Below are positions 47,601-55,987 of a stretch of DNA of 64,000 bases, one piece after another. Within the stretch, counting starts at the first letter, position 1; each line of letters opens with the position of its first letter. A program made the translations under genes and the position numbers. The DNA is taken from positions 17,050,001 through 17,114,000 of the forward strand of contig CM106585.1 in the NCBI GenBank assembly GCA_048013815.1, given 5' to 3'. The notes beneath the pieces were generated by a model, which did no database searches, was not told the origin of the DNA, and was given only the letters and a program-made list of their open reading frames with translations. The DNA is from Setoptus koraiensis. Its lineage: Eukaryota; Arthropoda.

Positions 47601-50600
47601 CTGGTTGCGCTTGACCAGCACATGACAACGACATTTCATTTCGGGCCGGCGCGGTTGCGTCTGCTTGCCACATGGACGCACATTGGCGGCCCGTTATGAT
47701 TAATGACCCCGCCATTGCATATGTTTTGGCCAGCCGAGCGGCCTTACATGTTACACTGGCCACACTGGCTGTCGGACGGGCCGCACTCGTCGGGCGGGCC
47801 GCGCTCGTCGGACCGGCCGCGCTAGTCGGGCGACTGGGCGCTTGTGACGCGCTGTTTAGACCGCGCGACACAAGCGCCAGCAGAGCGCCACCCGAGTGCA
47901 AAGACCGCTGCCAAACACACAGCTGGCCCGCTTGACGGTGCCCGCTCACTGGTGCCCACTCGACAGTGCCCGCTCGCTGGTGCCCACTCGACGGTGCCAG
48001 CGCGGAATCGCGGTGAGTCGCGGGCAATTGCGGCGATTCGCGGCAATTATCAATATTCATATTGCACCCGCACTGACAGCGTTGCAGCGATTGTGGCGCT
48101 CGTCGCGATGCTGAGCGGGCCTCCGCTCCGATTTCTGTCGGCGCATTGTGTTTTCTTGAGTTGGCTGCGCCGGGCACAGGCGGCCCGTCGGGCGGCGCGA
48201 TCGGCCCGCGACAGACGCACACTCGAAGCTATCGAGTTACCTTTTATAGGATAACTGGCATTCGGGCCGACTTGCCTGTGGAAGGCGCTTGCAGCGCCTT
48301 CCACTGGCCGCTTTCGCCCGGTTAGTGGCCCGAGGCGCACAAACAACTTGCCAGTGCCACTGCCATTATTATCATTATCGCCTACAAATCTATGCACTGG
48401 CCAGAGATCACCTGAACAGAGTCGCTGGCGGCCACTCCTCCGCTGCGCGCCGCTCCGACGGCCGGACAGGGCCGACAGAACGCCGAACGGCCAGAGAACG
48501 CCGAAGCCCGACAGAACGCCCAACCCCGATGTGACTCCGAACGCCGAACGCCGAACGCCGAGAGACTGTTCGAGCTCGACGCAAGTGGAAACACTGGCCA
48601 GTTCTCACAGGTCCGCGCTGCTCGCTGCCACAAGTCACTCGTCGGTGCCCGCTCGGTACTGTCGGCGCCCGCGCGGTGCCCGCTCGCTGTTTGCCTTGTC
48701 GCGTCTCCCATATTTCTCACGTCTCATGTTATCGCGCGATCAGCTGACCATTTAGCGCGAGCCTCGGGCCGCTCTCACCGCCGCCGACGGTGGCGCTGGT
48801 TGGACGCACCCAGACATCGCCACCGGTCGGCGATTCTCGAGTCGCCATTTTGATCGATCTGATTGATACTTCACATTTTGTCAGCAATCTTGTATTTCGT
48901 CGACAATCTTGTCTCGTCGACAATCTTGTATTTTGTCAGCAATCTTGTCTCGTCGACAATCTCACGTTTTGTCGACGAGTTCTGCGAATGTTTTGCGAAT
49001 TTTCGCCCGAATTTCGGTCACATCACTTACCATATTTTCACTTGGGTCTCGTTCAAATCCAGCAGTTGCGCTATCTCTATTCTTCTGGCGCGCGTTAAAT
49101 ATTTGTTTGTGTAGAATTCTTTCTCTAATTCGGTCAATTGTTTGTTTGTGAAATTGGTCCTGCCCACATTGCCGCTGCCGCCGCCGCCGGTCTGGCCGTT
49201 GGACGATTGACTATTGTGGCGTCCGTTGCGTTGTGTTGCGCCACCCTGGCCGGCCTGGCCGCCGCCCACGCCCATGCCCACCGACAGGGCGCCCATGCCC
49301 GGCGGACCGGCCGACAGGAGACCCGCACTAGAGCGCTCGGCCGAGTTTGGCAACGAGCCCGTGGATGACGAGGCCGACAATTGCGACGGCGAACAATTGT
49401 TCAGACTGGCCTGATGATGGCCACCCAGCAAATTGACTCCGTTGTTTGTTGTTGCGCCGTGCATGACGCCGATGGAACCGAACAGCGGTTTCACGTCGCC
49501 GCTCGTGGTCATTCCGTACGCGGTGCCGTTCATTGACTGGATCTGGCCGTACGGCACCATGGAGCCCGCCGTCCCGTTCGGGTGGCCGGCCGGCGACGTG
49601 GAGGAGTAGCTGTCGTCGCTGTTGATGTTGGTCTGTTGCTGTTGCAGCTTTTGGGCGCCTGCCGCGCGACACCGTTAGTAGTGTGTCGAAAAGTGGACGA
49701 TAGGGGGCCGAGAAATTGGAGAGAGGAAAACGTTAGAAATGCAGTTACGTAAGTTGAGTAATCGCGCCAACGATATGATATAAAAACAAAATATAAACAA
49801 ATGAAACTTACCCGCCGACGAGGGCGCCGAGCGCTTCACCTTCATCCACTTGTACACGACGGGCTGCTGCTGGGGCTCCCTGTTCTGCAGTTGCATCTGA
49901 TGGTGGTTGGCGTTGGCGGTGGCGGTGGTTTGGCTGTTGTTAGTGTTGGTGTTGTTGGTGGTGGTGCTGTTGTTGTTGTTGTTGTCGGCCGACTGCTGCT
50001 GTTGCTGCTGGTGCAAATGCTGCTGACTGGCGGCCTGCTGATCGAGACTTGCACCGTCCGGCACCGAGGTTGCACTGGTTTGTTGCCTGGTCAATTGGTT
50101 ATTTGTCAATGAAGGGGGTGATAAAGAGTGCGCGTTGGCACTCGTCGGCGGTGTTGTCAGGGTGGTAAAAGTCGGCGGAGAGCTCATTTGGTGATGCTGC
50201 ACCAAATGCTGCTGCTGGTGCAAGTGGTGGTGCAAGGGCTGATAGTGGGGCTGGTGCAGATGGTGCTGGTGCTGCGCCTGGTGGTGGTGATGGTGGTGCG
50301 GGGGCGCTTGATGTTGGTGGTGCTGATGTTGTTGGTGCTGTTGTTGCTGGATGTGGTGCGGATGTGCGGCGCCCAATTGGTGCTGGTGCTGCTGGTGATG
50401 CTGGTGGTGATGTTGTTGCTGTTGTTGTTGTTGCTGCTGCTGGATATACTGGTGCTGTTGGTTGTGCGGATTGTGTGTAGTCAATTGGTGCTGCTGGTGC
50501 TGGTGCTGTTGGTGGTGCTGGTGGTGCGCCTGGTGCTGGTGGTGCTGTTGTTGTTGATCGGCCTCTAGTGACACCGACGACGACGAGGGCGAATGTTGCG

Positions 50601-51813
50601 TAAGAGGATGCTGCTGCGGCTGCTGGTGACCTTGTAGAGTTGGCGGCGTCGATATAGGTAGGATCCTCAAATTGGTGCCGGCGGCATGCAGTGCGTCCGC
50701 TGCTGAGGCGCCGAAATTGCTGTTGGCGCTGCTGTTATTAGACTTGTTGCCATTTGTGACAGGCTGCAAAGTTTGGGGCGACTGGTGATTTGGTGGCGTT
50801 CCGTTTGCTGGCGACGCGGCTATTGCGCCCAGTGACGTGGGCACCACCGGCACCACTGGCACGCCGGCAGCAGCAGCTATCGGCAACAATATAGGACTAT
50901 CGGCACAGGTAGCCGGTTGTGCAATACCGTTCATGATGGGATGCTGATGATGATGCTGAAAGTGTTGCTCATAATGTTGCGCGTGTTGCTGATGGTGATG
51001 TTGTTGCTGTTGTTGCAGGTGGTGGTGGTGGTGGTGAAGTTGTTGTTGTGGTTGATGTTGCTGATTATGCAAATGCTGTTGTTGTTGTTGTTGTTGTTGT
51101 GGATGCTGAAAAGCGGCCGCATTCTGATGATGGTGATGTTGCGCGTGGTGCTGGTGGTGAAGGTGGTGAGCGTGCGGCATCAAAATCATGGGATGATGTT
51201 GCTGTTGTTCAATATTGGTTAGATCGGCTGTATTAAGCAAATGATGATGATGTTTGTTGTCCGCTAGCGGTGATTGATTGCTGGCCAGCACTTGTTGTTG
51301 TTGCCGCTGCTGAGTGAATTGCTCCTGATGTAAATCAAGCTGTTGGTGTTGGAGGTGATGAAGCTGCTGGTGCTGCTGTTGTTGTTGTTGATGGTGGTGC
51401 AATTGATGGGGTGCTTGGTGATGCTGTTGTTGTTGTTGTAATTGTTGTTGCTGTTGTTGTTGTTGCTGATGCTGAAAGTGTTGCTGATAAGTGTGATGAT
51501 GCTGTTGATGATTCTGAATTGTCACCGGCGTGATGTTTGCTGTGAGTGTTGGCGTCGATTGGGGACTCACTGCGCTCGCCAGCATGGTGGCATCGCCCGC
51601 GCCTAAACTGACCGGCGACTGATGGTGATAATTGTGAGGTAGGCTCCCATTTGTGATTGGACTAGCCGAGTGATTGAAATGATGATGATGATTATTGTTG
51701 TAGTTGACCCTAGATTGAGTCACTGCGCTTGCTGCTGCCGCCGTCATTGCCGATTGTTCATTATGCGACACAACAGGATTTGATAGATAATCGGTGGCGT
51801 TCTCTGTCTTCAT
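29639..51813 (-). CDS. lab: Hox1 transcription factor labial
   Basis: Anterior Hox gene; the product binds DNA with Exd/Pbx. Three exons: 51813-49812, 49658-49031, 29942-29639; 977 residues. Exon 1 encodes a long His/Gln-rich N-terminus and the labial hexapeptide YKWM (residues 654-657, [10 protein letters not shown]) that docks on Exd. Exon 2 supplies a Gly/Ser/Asn linker and the homeodomain up to Trp48. Exon 3 completes it ([11 protein letters not shown]) and adds a Gln-rich tail. The homeodomain (about 830-889) has the labial signature [17 protein letters not shown] with [11 protein letters not shown]. Exon 1 ends G|GTAAGT. Intron 1 (153 nt) has a textbook TACTAAC branch site before its CAG. 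Exon 2 ends TG|GTAAGT and exon 3 begins after TATAG, rebuilding the TGG codon. Intron 2 is 19,088 nt. The start ATG at 51813 is the first in frame; an upstream exon cannot be excluded. Confidence 0.95.
29999..30066. repeat. Diverged tandem array, about 17-nt unit (CAGTTGATACATCA)
   Basis: Four to five imperfect copies at the 3' end of the labial intron, close to its acceptor site. Confidence 0.7.
30445..30596. repeat. Two adjoining 9-nt arrays (GCGAGTATG, then AATGGCCGA)
   Basis: The first array drifts from GCGAGTATG to GCCGAATAT; the second, beginning near 30540, is AATGGCCGA. Confidence 0.7.
32286..32354. repeat. Tandem array, 7-nt unit (CCAGTGT)
   Basis: About nine copies, a few altered to CCAGTGC or CCAGCGT. 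Confidence 0.9.
33241..33290. repeat. Tandem array, 21-nt unit
   Basis: Two perfect copies and a partial third of a unit starting ACTGGCCAGCAAACTCTG; the surrounding 400 nt is dense in TGGCCAG. Confidence 0.9.
33681..33758. repeat. Tandem array, about 24-nt unit (TTCGAACTCGCAAGTTCC)
   Basis: Three copies with few changes. The unit is partly self-complementary (TTCGAA). Confidence 0.88.
34332..34434. repeat. Tandem array, 13-nt unit (TGCGCTCGGATGT)
   Basis: Seven to eight copies; the middle copies are identical and the ends diverge. Confidence 0.92.
35375..35476. repeat. Tandem array, 9-nt unit (CCTCACGAG)
   Basis: Eleven copies with a CTTCACGAG variant alternating in the middle and CATCACAAG at the end. 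Confidence 0.93.
36932..37000. repeat. Tandem array, 10-nt unit (CATAGAGGCG / CACGGAGGCG)
   Basis: Six copies in two subtypes. Confidence 0.9.
37514..37672. repeat. Diverged array built on AAATGCCCCGTCTGTATA
   Basis: Six or so imperfect copies of a unit of roughly 25-30 nt. It is AT-rich against its GC-rich surroundings. Confidence 0.7.
37931..37995. repeat. GTT/GTC/GCT trinucleotide run
   Basis: Imperfect (GTT)n with GTC and GCT variants. Similar runs in this intron lie at 32647-32728 and 38994-39120. Confidence 0.85.
38521..38560. repeat. Tandem array, 10-nt unit (ATCGGCGGGC)
   Basis: Four copies. Confidence 0.9.
38994..39120. repeat. Array of 18-nt unit (GTTGTTGTTGCTGCTGTC), ending in plain GTT/GCT
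   Basis: Three clean copies followed by degenerate triplets. Confidence 0.88.
39145..39213. repeat. Tandem array, 11-nt unit (CATAATGCAGC)
   Basis: Six copies; CATAATGCAGC passes into CGTAATGCAGC. Confidence 0.9.
40518..40612. repeat. Diverged array on GGCTCGGCAGCTCGGT
   Basis: Eight to ten copies of a 10-nt or shorter core, GCAGCTCGGT/GGCTCGGC. Confidence 0.8.
40681..40743. repeat. Tandem array, 9-nt unit (TCTCTGGCT)
   Basis: Seven copies; every second or third reads GCGCTGGCT. Confidence 0.9.
41955..42024. repeat. Tandem array, 11-nt unit (GCGCCGAAGCA)
   Basis: Six nearly identical copies; among the cleanest arrays in the intron, so probably recent. Confidence 0.95.
42340..42505. repeat. 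Tandem array, 11-nt unit (GGCTCGAAATG / GGCCCGAAACG)
   Basis: About fourteen copies in several subtypes arranged in blocks. Confidence 0.92.
42568..42730. repeat. Tandem array, about 14-nt unit (CGAAATTCGCAGTC)
   Basis: Nine to ten copies; the core GAAATTCGC is invariant in most, while the linking bases vary (AGTC, AGTT, CGTC). Confidence 0.92.
44427..44502. repeat. Tandem array, 17-nt unit (TTGTCTAACAACGACTG)
   Basis: Four copies; three are identical. Confidence 0.95.
45600..45745. repeat. Array of TGTCAGCTGGCTGTCAGTG-like units
   Basis: Four to five copies of a roughly 28-nt unit with a TGTCAG core, rich in CAGCTG palindromes. A smaller 9-nt array (CAAGTGATA) precedes it at 45253-45306. 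Confidence 0.82.
46070..46112. repeat. Tandem array, 10-11-nt unit (ACGGACGGCAA)
   Basis: Four copies with a GCAA to GCGA switch. Confidence 0.9.
47424..47471. repeat. Tandem array, 16-nt unit (CGGCCACATTACGACG)
   Basis: Three copies. Confidence 0.9.
47938..47998. repeat. Tandem array, 28-nt unit (GTGCCCGCTC-CTGGTGCCCACTCGACA)
   Basis: Two and a half copies with few changes. Confidence 0.88.
48278..48304. repeat. Perfect 11-nt hairpin with a 5-nt loop
   Basis: GTGGAAGGCGC and GCGCCTTCCAC pair fully around TTGCA. It lies within the labial intron. Confidence 0.8.
48872..48978. repeat. Array of 18-nt units in a 36-nt higher-order pattern
   Basis: CAATCTTGT is followed by either CTCGTCGA or ATTTTGTCAG, alternating over five units. 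It ends about 50 nt inside the intron from the labial exon 2 donor site. Confidence 0.9.
49031..49658 (-). other. lab: labial exon 2: most of the homeobox
   Basis: Acceptor CAG at 49661-49659 preceded by TACTAAC, donor G|GTAAGT at 49030. It encodes a Gly/Ser/Asn linker and homeodomain residues 1-47 plus two bases of the Trp48 codon. Confidence 0.93.
50200..51500 (-). repeat. lab: CAN-rich coding tract (His/Gln) in labial exon 1
   Basis: About 1.3 kb of nearly pure CAX codons encoding alternating His and Gln runs, with only short non-repetitive islands (about 50560-50900). The frame stays open throughout. Confidence 0.95.
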
Positions 51814-52105
51814 CGTAATTAATTAATGAGAGAAAATGTGCTATTATCTTTCTGTTGTATTTCTATTGTATGTTGTATTATTCATTACTAAAAACTATAT
51901 AAACACACACACACACACACATACAACTTCCATTTCGACTGAAATGAAACTGACTTGTGAGTCAGTTCGGCAACACACACACACACACACACACATTCGA
52001 CTCAATCCAGTGCATTTCTTTTATTAGCGCATGCGCACGCGCCTTATTGCTGTTGCCGTAGTCGCTGTAGTTGTCGCTGTAGTTGCCGCTGTTGTAGTTG
52101 TTGCT

Positions 52106-52176
<71 letters not shown>

Positions 52177-53043
52177 GGCTGTTGTTGCTGGATTGTATTG
52201 ATTCGAATTTCTACATCACCCATTGGTTATTCGCATCAGACTCTAAATGTGCAAGAATGTGTTCTCATATAGAAACAAACAATGATGGTGGCCAACCTCT
52301 AATGTCAGTCCCATACAGCTGATGAGATTGCATAAGAGTAAGAATACAGAGTAGCTGACAAGTTGATTTGAATACAAAATTATCCAATTATTCGAATAAT
52401 AAGCATCAGTAATCTCGCAGGGGCATCACAGTATCTGCTCATCCAGTGTGGCCAATTGTCGAGTTTGGTGGCATATAGACGAACACCTACAATCGTTTGA
52501 CTATTCGCGATTGGTTAACCCAGGGCCAGTGGGCACGCCAGAGTCCACTTGCTTATTATGTGATGACTTGGTCAAGTTCACGAGGCAAACTTGCAAGTAA
52601 CTGTAAAAAAATCAATGAGAAGTCAGGAGTGTAGAAAATACGCTGAAAGTTTATTCCATCCAGATAGACTAAAGAATTTTTCGGCTCAAGCCGCCAGAAC
52701 AAAATGGACAGCGGTCTCGGTGAGGTTTATTGATTCGAGAGAAATCCAAAGAGTCTGATAACAGGCCATGGTGACGAGCAACAACAATAACAAAAGAAAA
52801 ACATTCATCAAATTTCCTGACTCCGACTCATTGGATCCATCAAGTTGACCAGAATCCGTATTGCTTTAATAACTTGTTTAACTTGCTTTAAACTTGTATG
52901 CTGGTGCCGACGACCTATCGTAGTCCGTCACCAAGAGCTTGTGAGGGACCCCTCAGATGTGCCTAGAAAAAGCCCGTTGCGAAGAAAGTAACATTTGTAA
53001 AATGCACCTATAGTTCGTAGAATGCAATACAACATCCTTTATT
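51814..53043. other. labial upstream region
   Basis: About 1.2 kb between the labial ATG and the YME1L fragment. Contains CA runs at 51904-51921 and 51972-51995, a (TAG)n run passing into (TTG)n at 52106-52177, and otherwise ordinary AT-rich sequence. The labial promoter should lie here or further right. No TATA box is assigned. Confidence 0.5.
52106..52177. repeat. (TAG)n then (TTG)n compound microsatellite
   Basis: About 13 TAG triplets followed by about 10 TTG triplets. Confidence 0.95.
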
Positions 53044-53945
53044 TTATATCACTTGAAAAGTAGGTTGTTTGTCTATTTTACTCTTTGTTCTTTCTTTTTC
53101 TTTATCCGTGTGAGACTTGGGATCCCTGGGATCTTTTCCTTCTATCACAAGTTTGACCTCGTCAGCGTCGAGAGTTTCATACCTGACCAAAGCATCGGCT
53201 AATAATTGCAACTCATTCTTATGTGCCTGTAGTAACACTTTGGTTATATCATATGATTCCTGTAAATATTGAGCAAACAGGGGCTAGTTAGTTAAATGTT
53301 GACGGGGTTGGTTGGTTGTTGGTTGAACCCACGAATCACATTAGAAATCATATTAGAATACTTACGTTTAAAATGTTACTTATCTCTGAGTCTACCAACT
53401 CTATCGTCGCCTCTGAAAATTTTGATTCTCCCTCACGCTGTTCGTTGAGTGTTCTCATGCCCACCTTGTCGGACATTCCATAGTGTTTCACCATACTTGT
53501 GGCTAAATTGTTTGCAGTATCGAGGTCATTACTACATCCTGTGCTAACACGGTCTGATCCTAATATTATCTCTTCAGCTATGCGGCCGCCCAAGTTCACA
53601 TCTATAGACGCTGACAATTGCTCTTTGGTAAAACCAATCCAATCTTTATCTGGTATCATATAACTTGTGTGACCCGCAGATTCGTTGCGCGCTGTTATTG
53701 TCACTTTATTCAATTTGGCCGGATGTTTTACTAATGACCAGCTTCGTGATAGGCAGTGGCCAAATTCTCCTCGGAATCAGGAATTCTGCTTTTAAACTCA
53801 GGTCCCATCATAATTTTGTCTAATAATCCAATAGTCCAACGTTTCTGCAATCACCACATCTAAATTGTCTGTTGCGGCGGCCCTCAATTTGGCAGCCTGA
53901 TTGATAAGATTCTCAAGATCGCTATTTGTACGCCATCTAGGCGAT
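53044..53945 (-). pseudogene. YME1L1: Broken 3' fragment of the i-AAA protease gene YME1L
   Basis: Encodes only the C-terminal metalloprotease part of a mitochondrial inner-membrane ATP-dependent protease. Pieces in order: DLENLINQAAKLRAAATDN, then LDKIMMGPEFKSR, then AYHEAGH (zinc-binding HExxH, 53748-53734), then KLNKVTITARNESAGHTS, DVNLGGRIAEEIILGSD and ALVRYETLDADEVKLVIEGK. The pieces fall in different frames: one shift between DLENL and DKIMMG and one right after HEAGH, where a few bases are missing and a TAG follows. A GT-AG intron of 106 nt (53365-53260) is kept and joins NILN to ESYDITKV, so this is a DNA-level copy, not a retrocopy. The AAA ATPase half is absent upstream. Sequencing error could explain a shift but not the missing half. 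Confidence 0.87.
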
Positions 53946-53983
53946 GAAATCGAAAATTTTCACTCATGAATCATGAAATCAAC

Positions 53984-54117
53984 GAAAGTGTGGTGTGACA
54001 GTCTCGCACCAGGGGTCGCTCCGTTCAGCTCACACATGAGCATGCCAAGGTACAAGGTGTGACAATCTGCCAGTGTCTTTGGCGACCTCTGGTGCGCCAT
54101 AATCACACCACACTTTT
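53984..54117. repeat. Inverted repeat with 36-nt arms
   Basis: Left arm 53984-54019 and right arm 54082-54117 are complementary at most positions (for example AAAGTGTGGTGTGA against TCACACCACACTTT, and GCACCAGGGGTCGC against GCGACCTCTGGTGC). The spacer is 62 nt. It starts 39 nt from the broken end of the YME1L fragment. It could be a small foldback element or a structured RNA; no target-site duplication is clear. Confidence 0.8.
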
Positions 54118-54445
54118 GTGTAATGTTTTTGTCGAGAATTCGTTTCGAAAAGGGCGCCATGGATGCGCCATTTTGTTTGTGCGAAAAGCATCCTTTTGCC
54201 GCTGTTGTCCTTTTGTTTTTTACGAGAAACTTGGCGCATCAACACTGCCTGTCAGCCGTCAACAATTCTTGGCATACTTTTTCTATTTCTCTCCACATTT
54301 TAGATCATATATATATGGCACGATTGCCATTGATGCCGACACTAGTATATTACAACTAGATATATCGTCATTATTATCCAACAACCACCGCTAACGAAAC
54401 TAAAAAGGAACCATAAAATCAGACCGATTGCCAAGATATTTGGAT
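54118..54445. other. Upstream region of RNF7/Roc2
   Basis: AT-rich, with no motif assigned. An AG preceded by pyrimidines occurs shortly before the RNF7 start (54419-54420), so an upstream 5' UTR exon is possible. Confidence 0.4.
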
Positions 54446-54715
54446 ATGTTTCAATTGAAAAAATGGAATCTCGTAGCCATGTGGAGATGGGACGTAGAAT
54501 GTGATATGTGTGCCATTTGTCGTGTACATGTCATGGATGTATGCATAGGATGCCAATCACAAAATAAACAAGACGATTGTGTAATCGTTTGGGGCGAATG
54601 TAATCACTCTTTCCACAATTGCTGTATGTCATCATGGATTCAACAAAATAATAGATGCCCGTTATGTCAGCAAGAATGGAAAATTGATAGGATGGCATCC
54701 ATATTGACCTGTTAA
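54446..54715 (+). CDS. RNF7: RING-H2 ubiquitin ligase subunit RNF7/Roc2 (SAG)
   Basis: Catalytic RING subunit of cullin-5-type ubiquitin ligases; recruits the E2 in nucleus and cytoplasm. 89 residues. It follows human RNF7 closely: MFQLKKWNLVAMWRWDVECD, AICRVHVMDVCIGCQ, NKQDDCVIVWGECNHSFHNC and NRCPLCQQEW. All RING zinc ligands are present, including WGECNHSFH. The linker NKQDDC and the phrase VVWGECNHSFHNCCM-like separate it from Roc1/Rbx1. The N-terminal disordered stretch of about 28 residues seen in human is missing; the ATG lies exactly where the human conserved part starts, and a short upstream exon could exist. Intronless here. Confidence 0.93.
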   Translation: MFQLKKWNLVAMWRWDVECDMCAICRVHVMDVCIGCQSQNKQDDCVIVWGECNHSFHNCCMSSWIQQNNRCPLCQQEWKIDRMASILTC

Positions 54716-54916
54716 CACAGCGACCTGGGATAGTGGAAAGCAGCCGTCAAGGCATTTATTATTGTTAGTGATATCTACTTTAGTTAATTGTGCCCAGTGT
54801 GTCTATCAAGCATAAATTTGGCATAACACGTTTATCAAGTTGAAAGATTAATTTGGGGCTATAATGACTATGAGAAATAGGATAAAGTTTTTATTTTATT
54901 ATTATTAATATTTGGT

Positions 54917-55987
54917 TTAGATTAAATTTGCTCTGTCTAATACATTTGATCGGCGTCTATCGACCTCAATGGCTGCCGTTGCTAACAAATAGAGGCCGAA
55001 ATCGTTAGTTGGTGCCCTTTGTTGCGATTTGTCTAATTCGTGCCTCTTGCGCCAGCGTTTAGTTAACTTTATTGGTTGAGCGATATTGTTGTTGACATTG
55101 TTATCATTGTCCGAGCCACTTGTCGAGTCTAAATCCGACGTTGGTGGTGAATAGCTGATAGAGTGCGGTGATGAGGTTGTTGAGGGTATTGATGATGGTG
55201 ATGACGGTGATGACGTTGTTGAGGTTATTGACGATGATAATAACGATGACAATGACGATGATAGTGATGAAGCAGCCGATGATGATGATGACGATGATAG
55301 TGACGGTGACGCTAGCGTTGCTGCTGCTGCCGCGGCTGCTGCTGCTGCGTTGTTGTTGTTGTTTGGTATTAGTGTTGTTGTTGGTGTTGATGTTGTTGCA
55401 GTTGTTTTGCGCGTTATAGTATACATGAGGGGATCATTGCCCTCCTTCCTGATCATGTCTGGCAATATTCGCCTGCGCGCGTTTATGAACCAATTGCACA
55501 CTTGTAGAACGGTTAGATTGGCCTCTTGTGATAAATGTAACTTTTCTTCGTCACTAGGATATGCATTGTATTTGTGTTCGGCTAGCCATTGCTTAAGAAT
55601 TTTAACAGAATCTTTAGGTAAATTGCCTCTTCTTTTCCTGCTGCTGCTGCTGTTGCTGCCGCTGCCACTGCTACTGTTATTGCCATTGTTATTGTCTTTG
55701 CTGTAGTCTATGAGGCCCGGCGTGGCTGGTGCCATGTCTGCTGCTGTGTCGTCGTGGTCGTGGTGGTTGTGTTGTTGTCGTTGTTGTTGTTGCTGATGTT
55801 GCTGTTGTTGGTGGTGGTGGTCGTCGCGATCGTCGTCTTCTTCGTCTTCGTGTAAATAGTTGTCATCGTCTAACTGGCTGTAGTTGTAGTTGTAGTTGTC
55901 GGTAGTAGTGATGTGGTTGTTGGCTGCTGTTACAATCATGTTGTTGATGAGGTGCGTGTCGGCTATTGAGGTAGCTTGGTTGTGCAT
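54917..55987 (-). CDS. TGIF: TGIF-type TALE homeobox protein (achintya/vismay-like)
   Basis: 356-residue transcriptional regulator. The TALE homeodomain starts near residue 117 ([18 protein letters not shown]), includes the three-residue loop insertion [10 protein letters not shown] and recognition helix [18 protein letters not shown], and is followed by the TGIF-typical [15 protein letters not shown]/Meis and Pbx were considered, but the [11 protein letters not shown] start and the LPDM ending are TGIF. N-terminal to it is an Asp/Glu/His/Gln-rich segment, and C-terminal a long Ala/Ser/Thr/Pro low-complexity stretch. Intronless. The complement of AATAAA at 54890-54900 follows the stop. It is convergent with RNF7 and on the same strand as labial. 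Confidence 0.92.
   Translation of the reverse strand: MHNQATSIADTHLINNMIVTAANNHITTTDNYNYNYSQLDDDNYLHEDEEDDDRDDHHHQQQQHQQQQQRQQHNHHDHDDTAADMAPATPGLIDYSKDNNNGNNSSSGSGSNSSSSRKRRGNLPKDSVKILKQWLAEHKYNAYPSDEEKLHLSQEANLTVLQVCNWFINARRRILPDMIRKEGNDPLMYTITRKTTATTSTPTTTLIPNNNNNAAAAAAAAAATLASPSLSSSSSSSAASSLSSSLSSLLSSSITSTTSSPSSPSSIPSTTSSPHSISYSPPTSDLDSTSGSDNDNNVNNNIAQPIKLTKRWRKRHELDKSQQRAPTNDFGLYLLATAAIEVDRRRSNVLDRANLI

Larger units (their letters stand above)
29943..49030 (-). other. 19-kb intron of labial
   Basis: Spans from GTAAGT (49030) to TATAG (29943) inside the homeobox. By eye it is far richer in G+C and in CpG than the left 26 kb. It is filled with short tandem arrays of differing unit, GTT/GCT runs and CA runs. 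Many open frames of 60-360 codons occur on both strands, but they follow the repeats, lack domains and change composition with each array, so I call none of them. Large introns of Hox genes often hold enhancers; none can be pointed to here from sequence alone. Confidence 0.9.

Noticed and set aside
49031-49047. Alternative labial donor at the Gln44/Val45 boundary (GTGAAA)
   Set aside because: Exon 3 does not encode VKIW upstream of FQNRR, so only the Trp48 site rebuilds the homeodomain.
53044-53713. Intact YME1L or paraplegin gene
   Set aside because: Frame changes around HEAGH and the missing ATPase half make it a fragment, despite the well-preserved last two exons.
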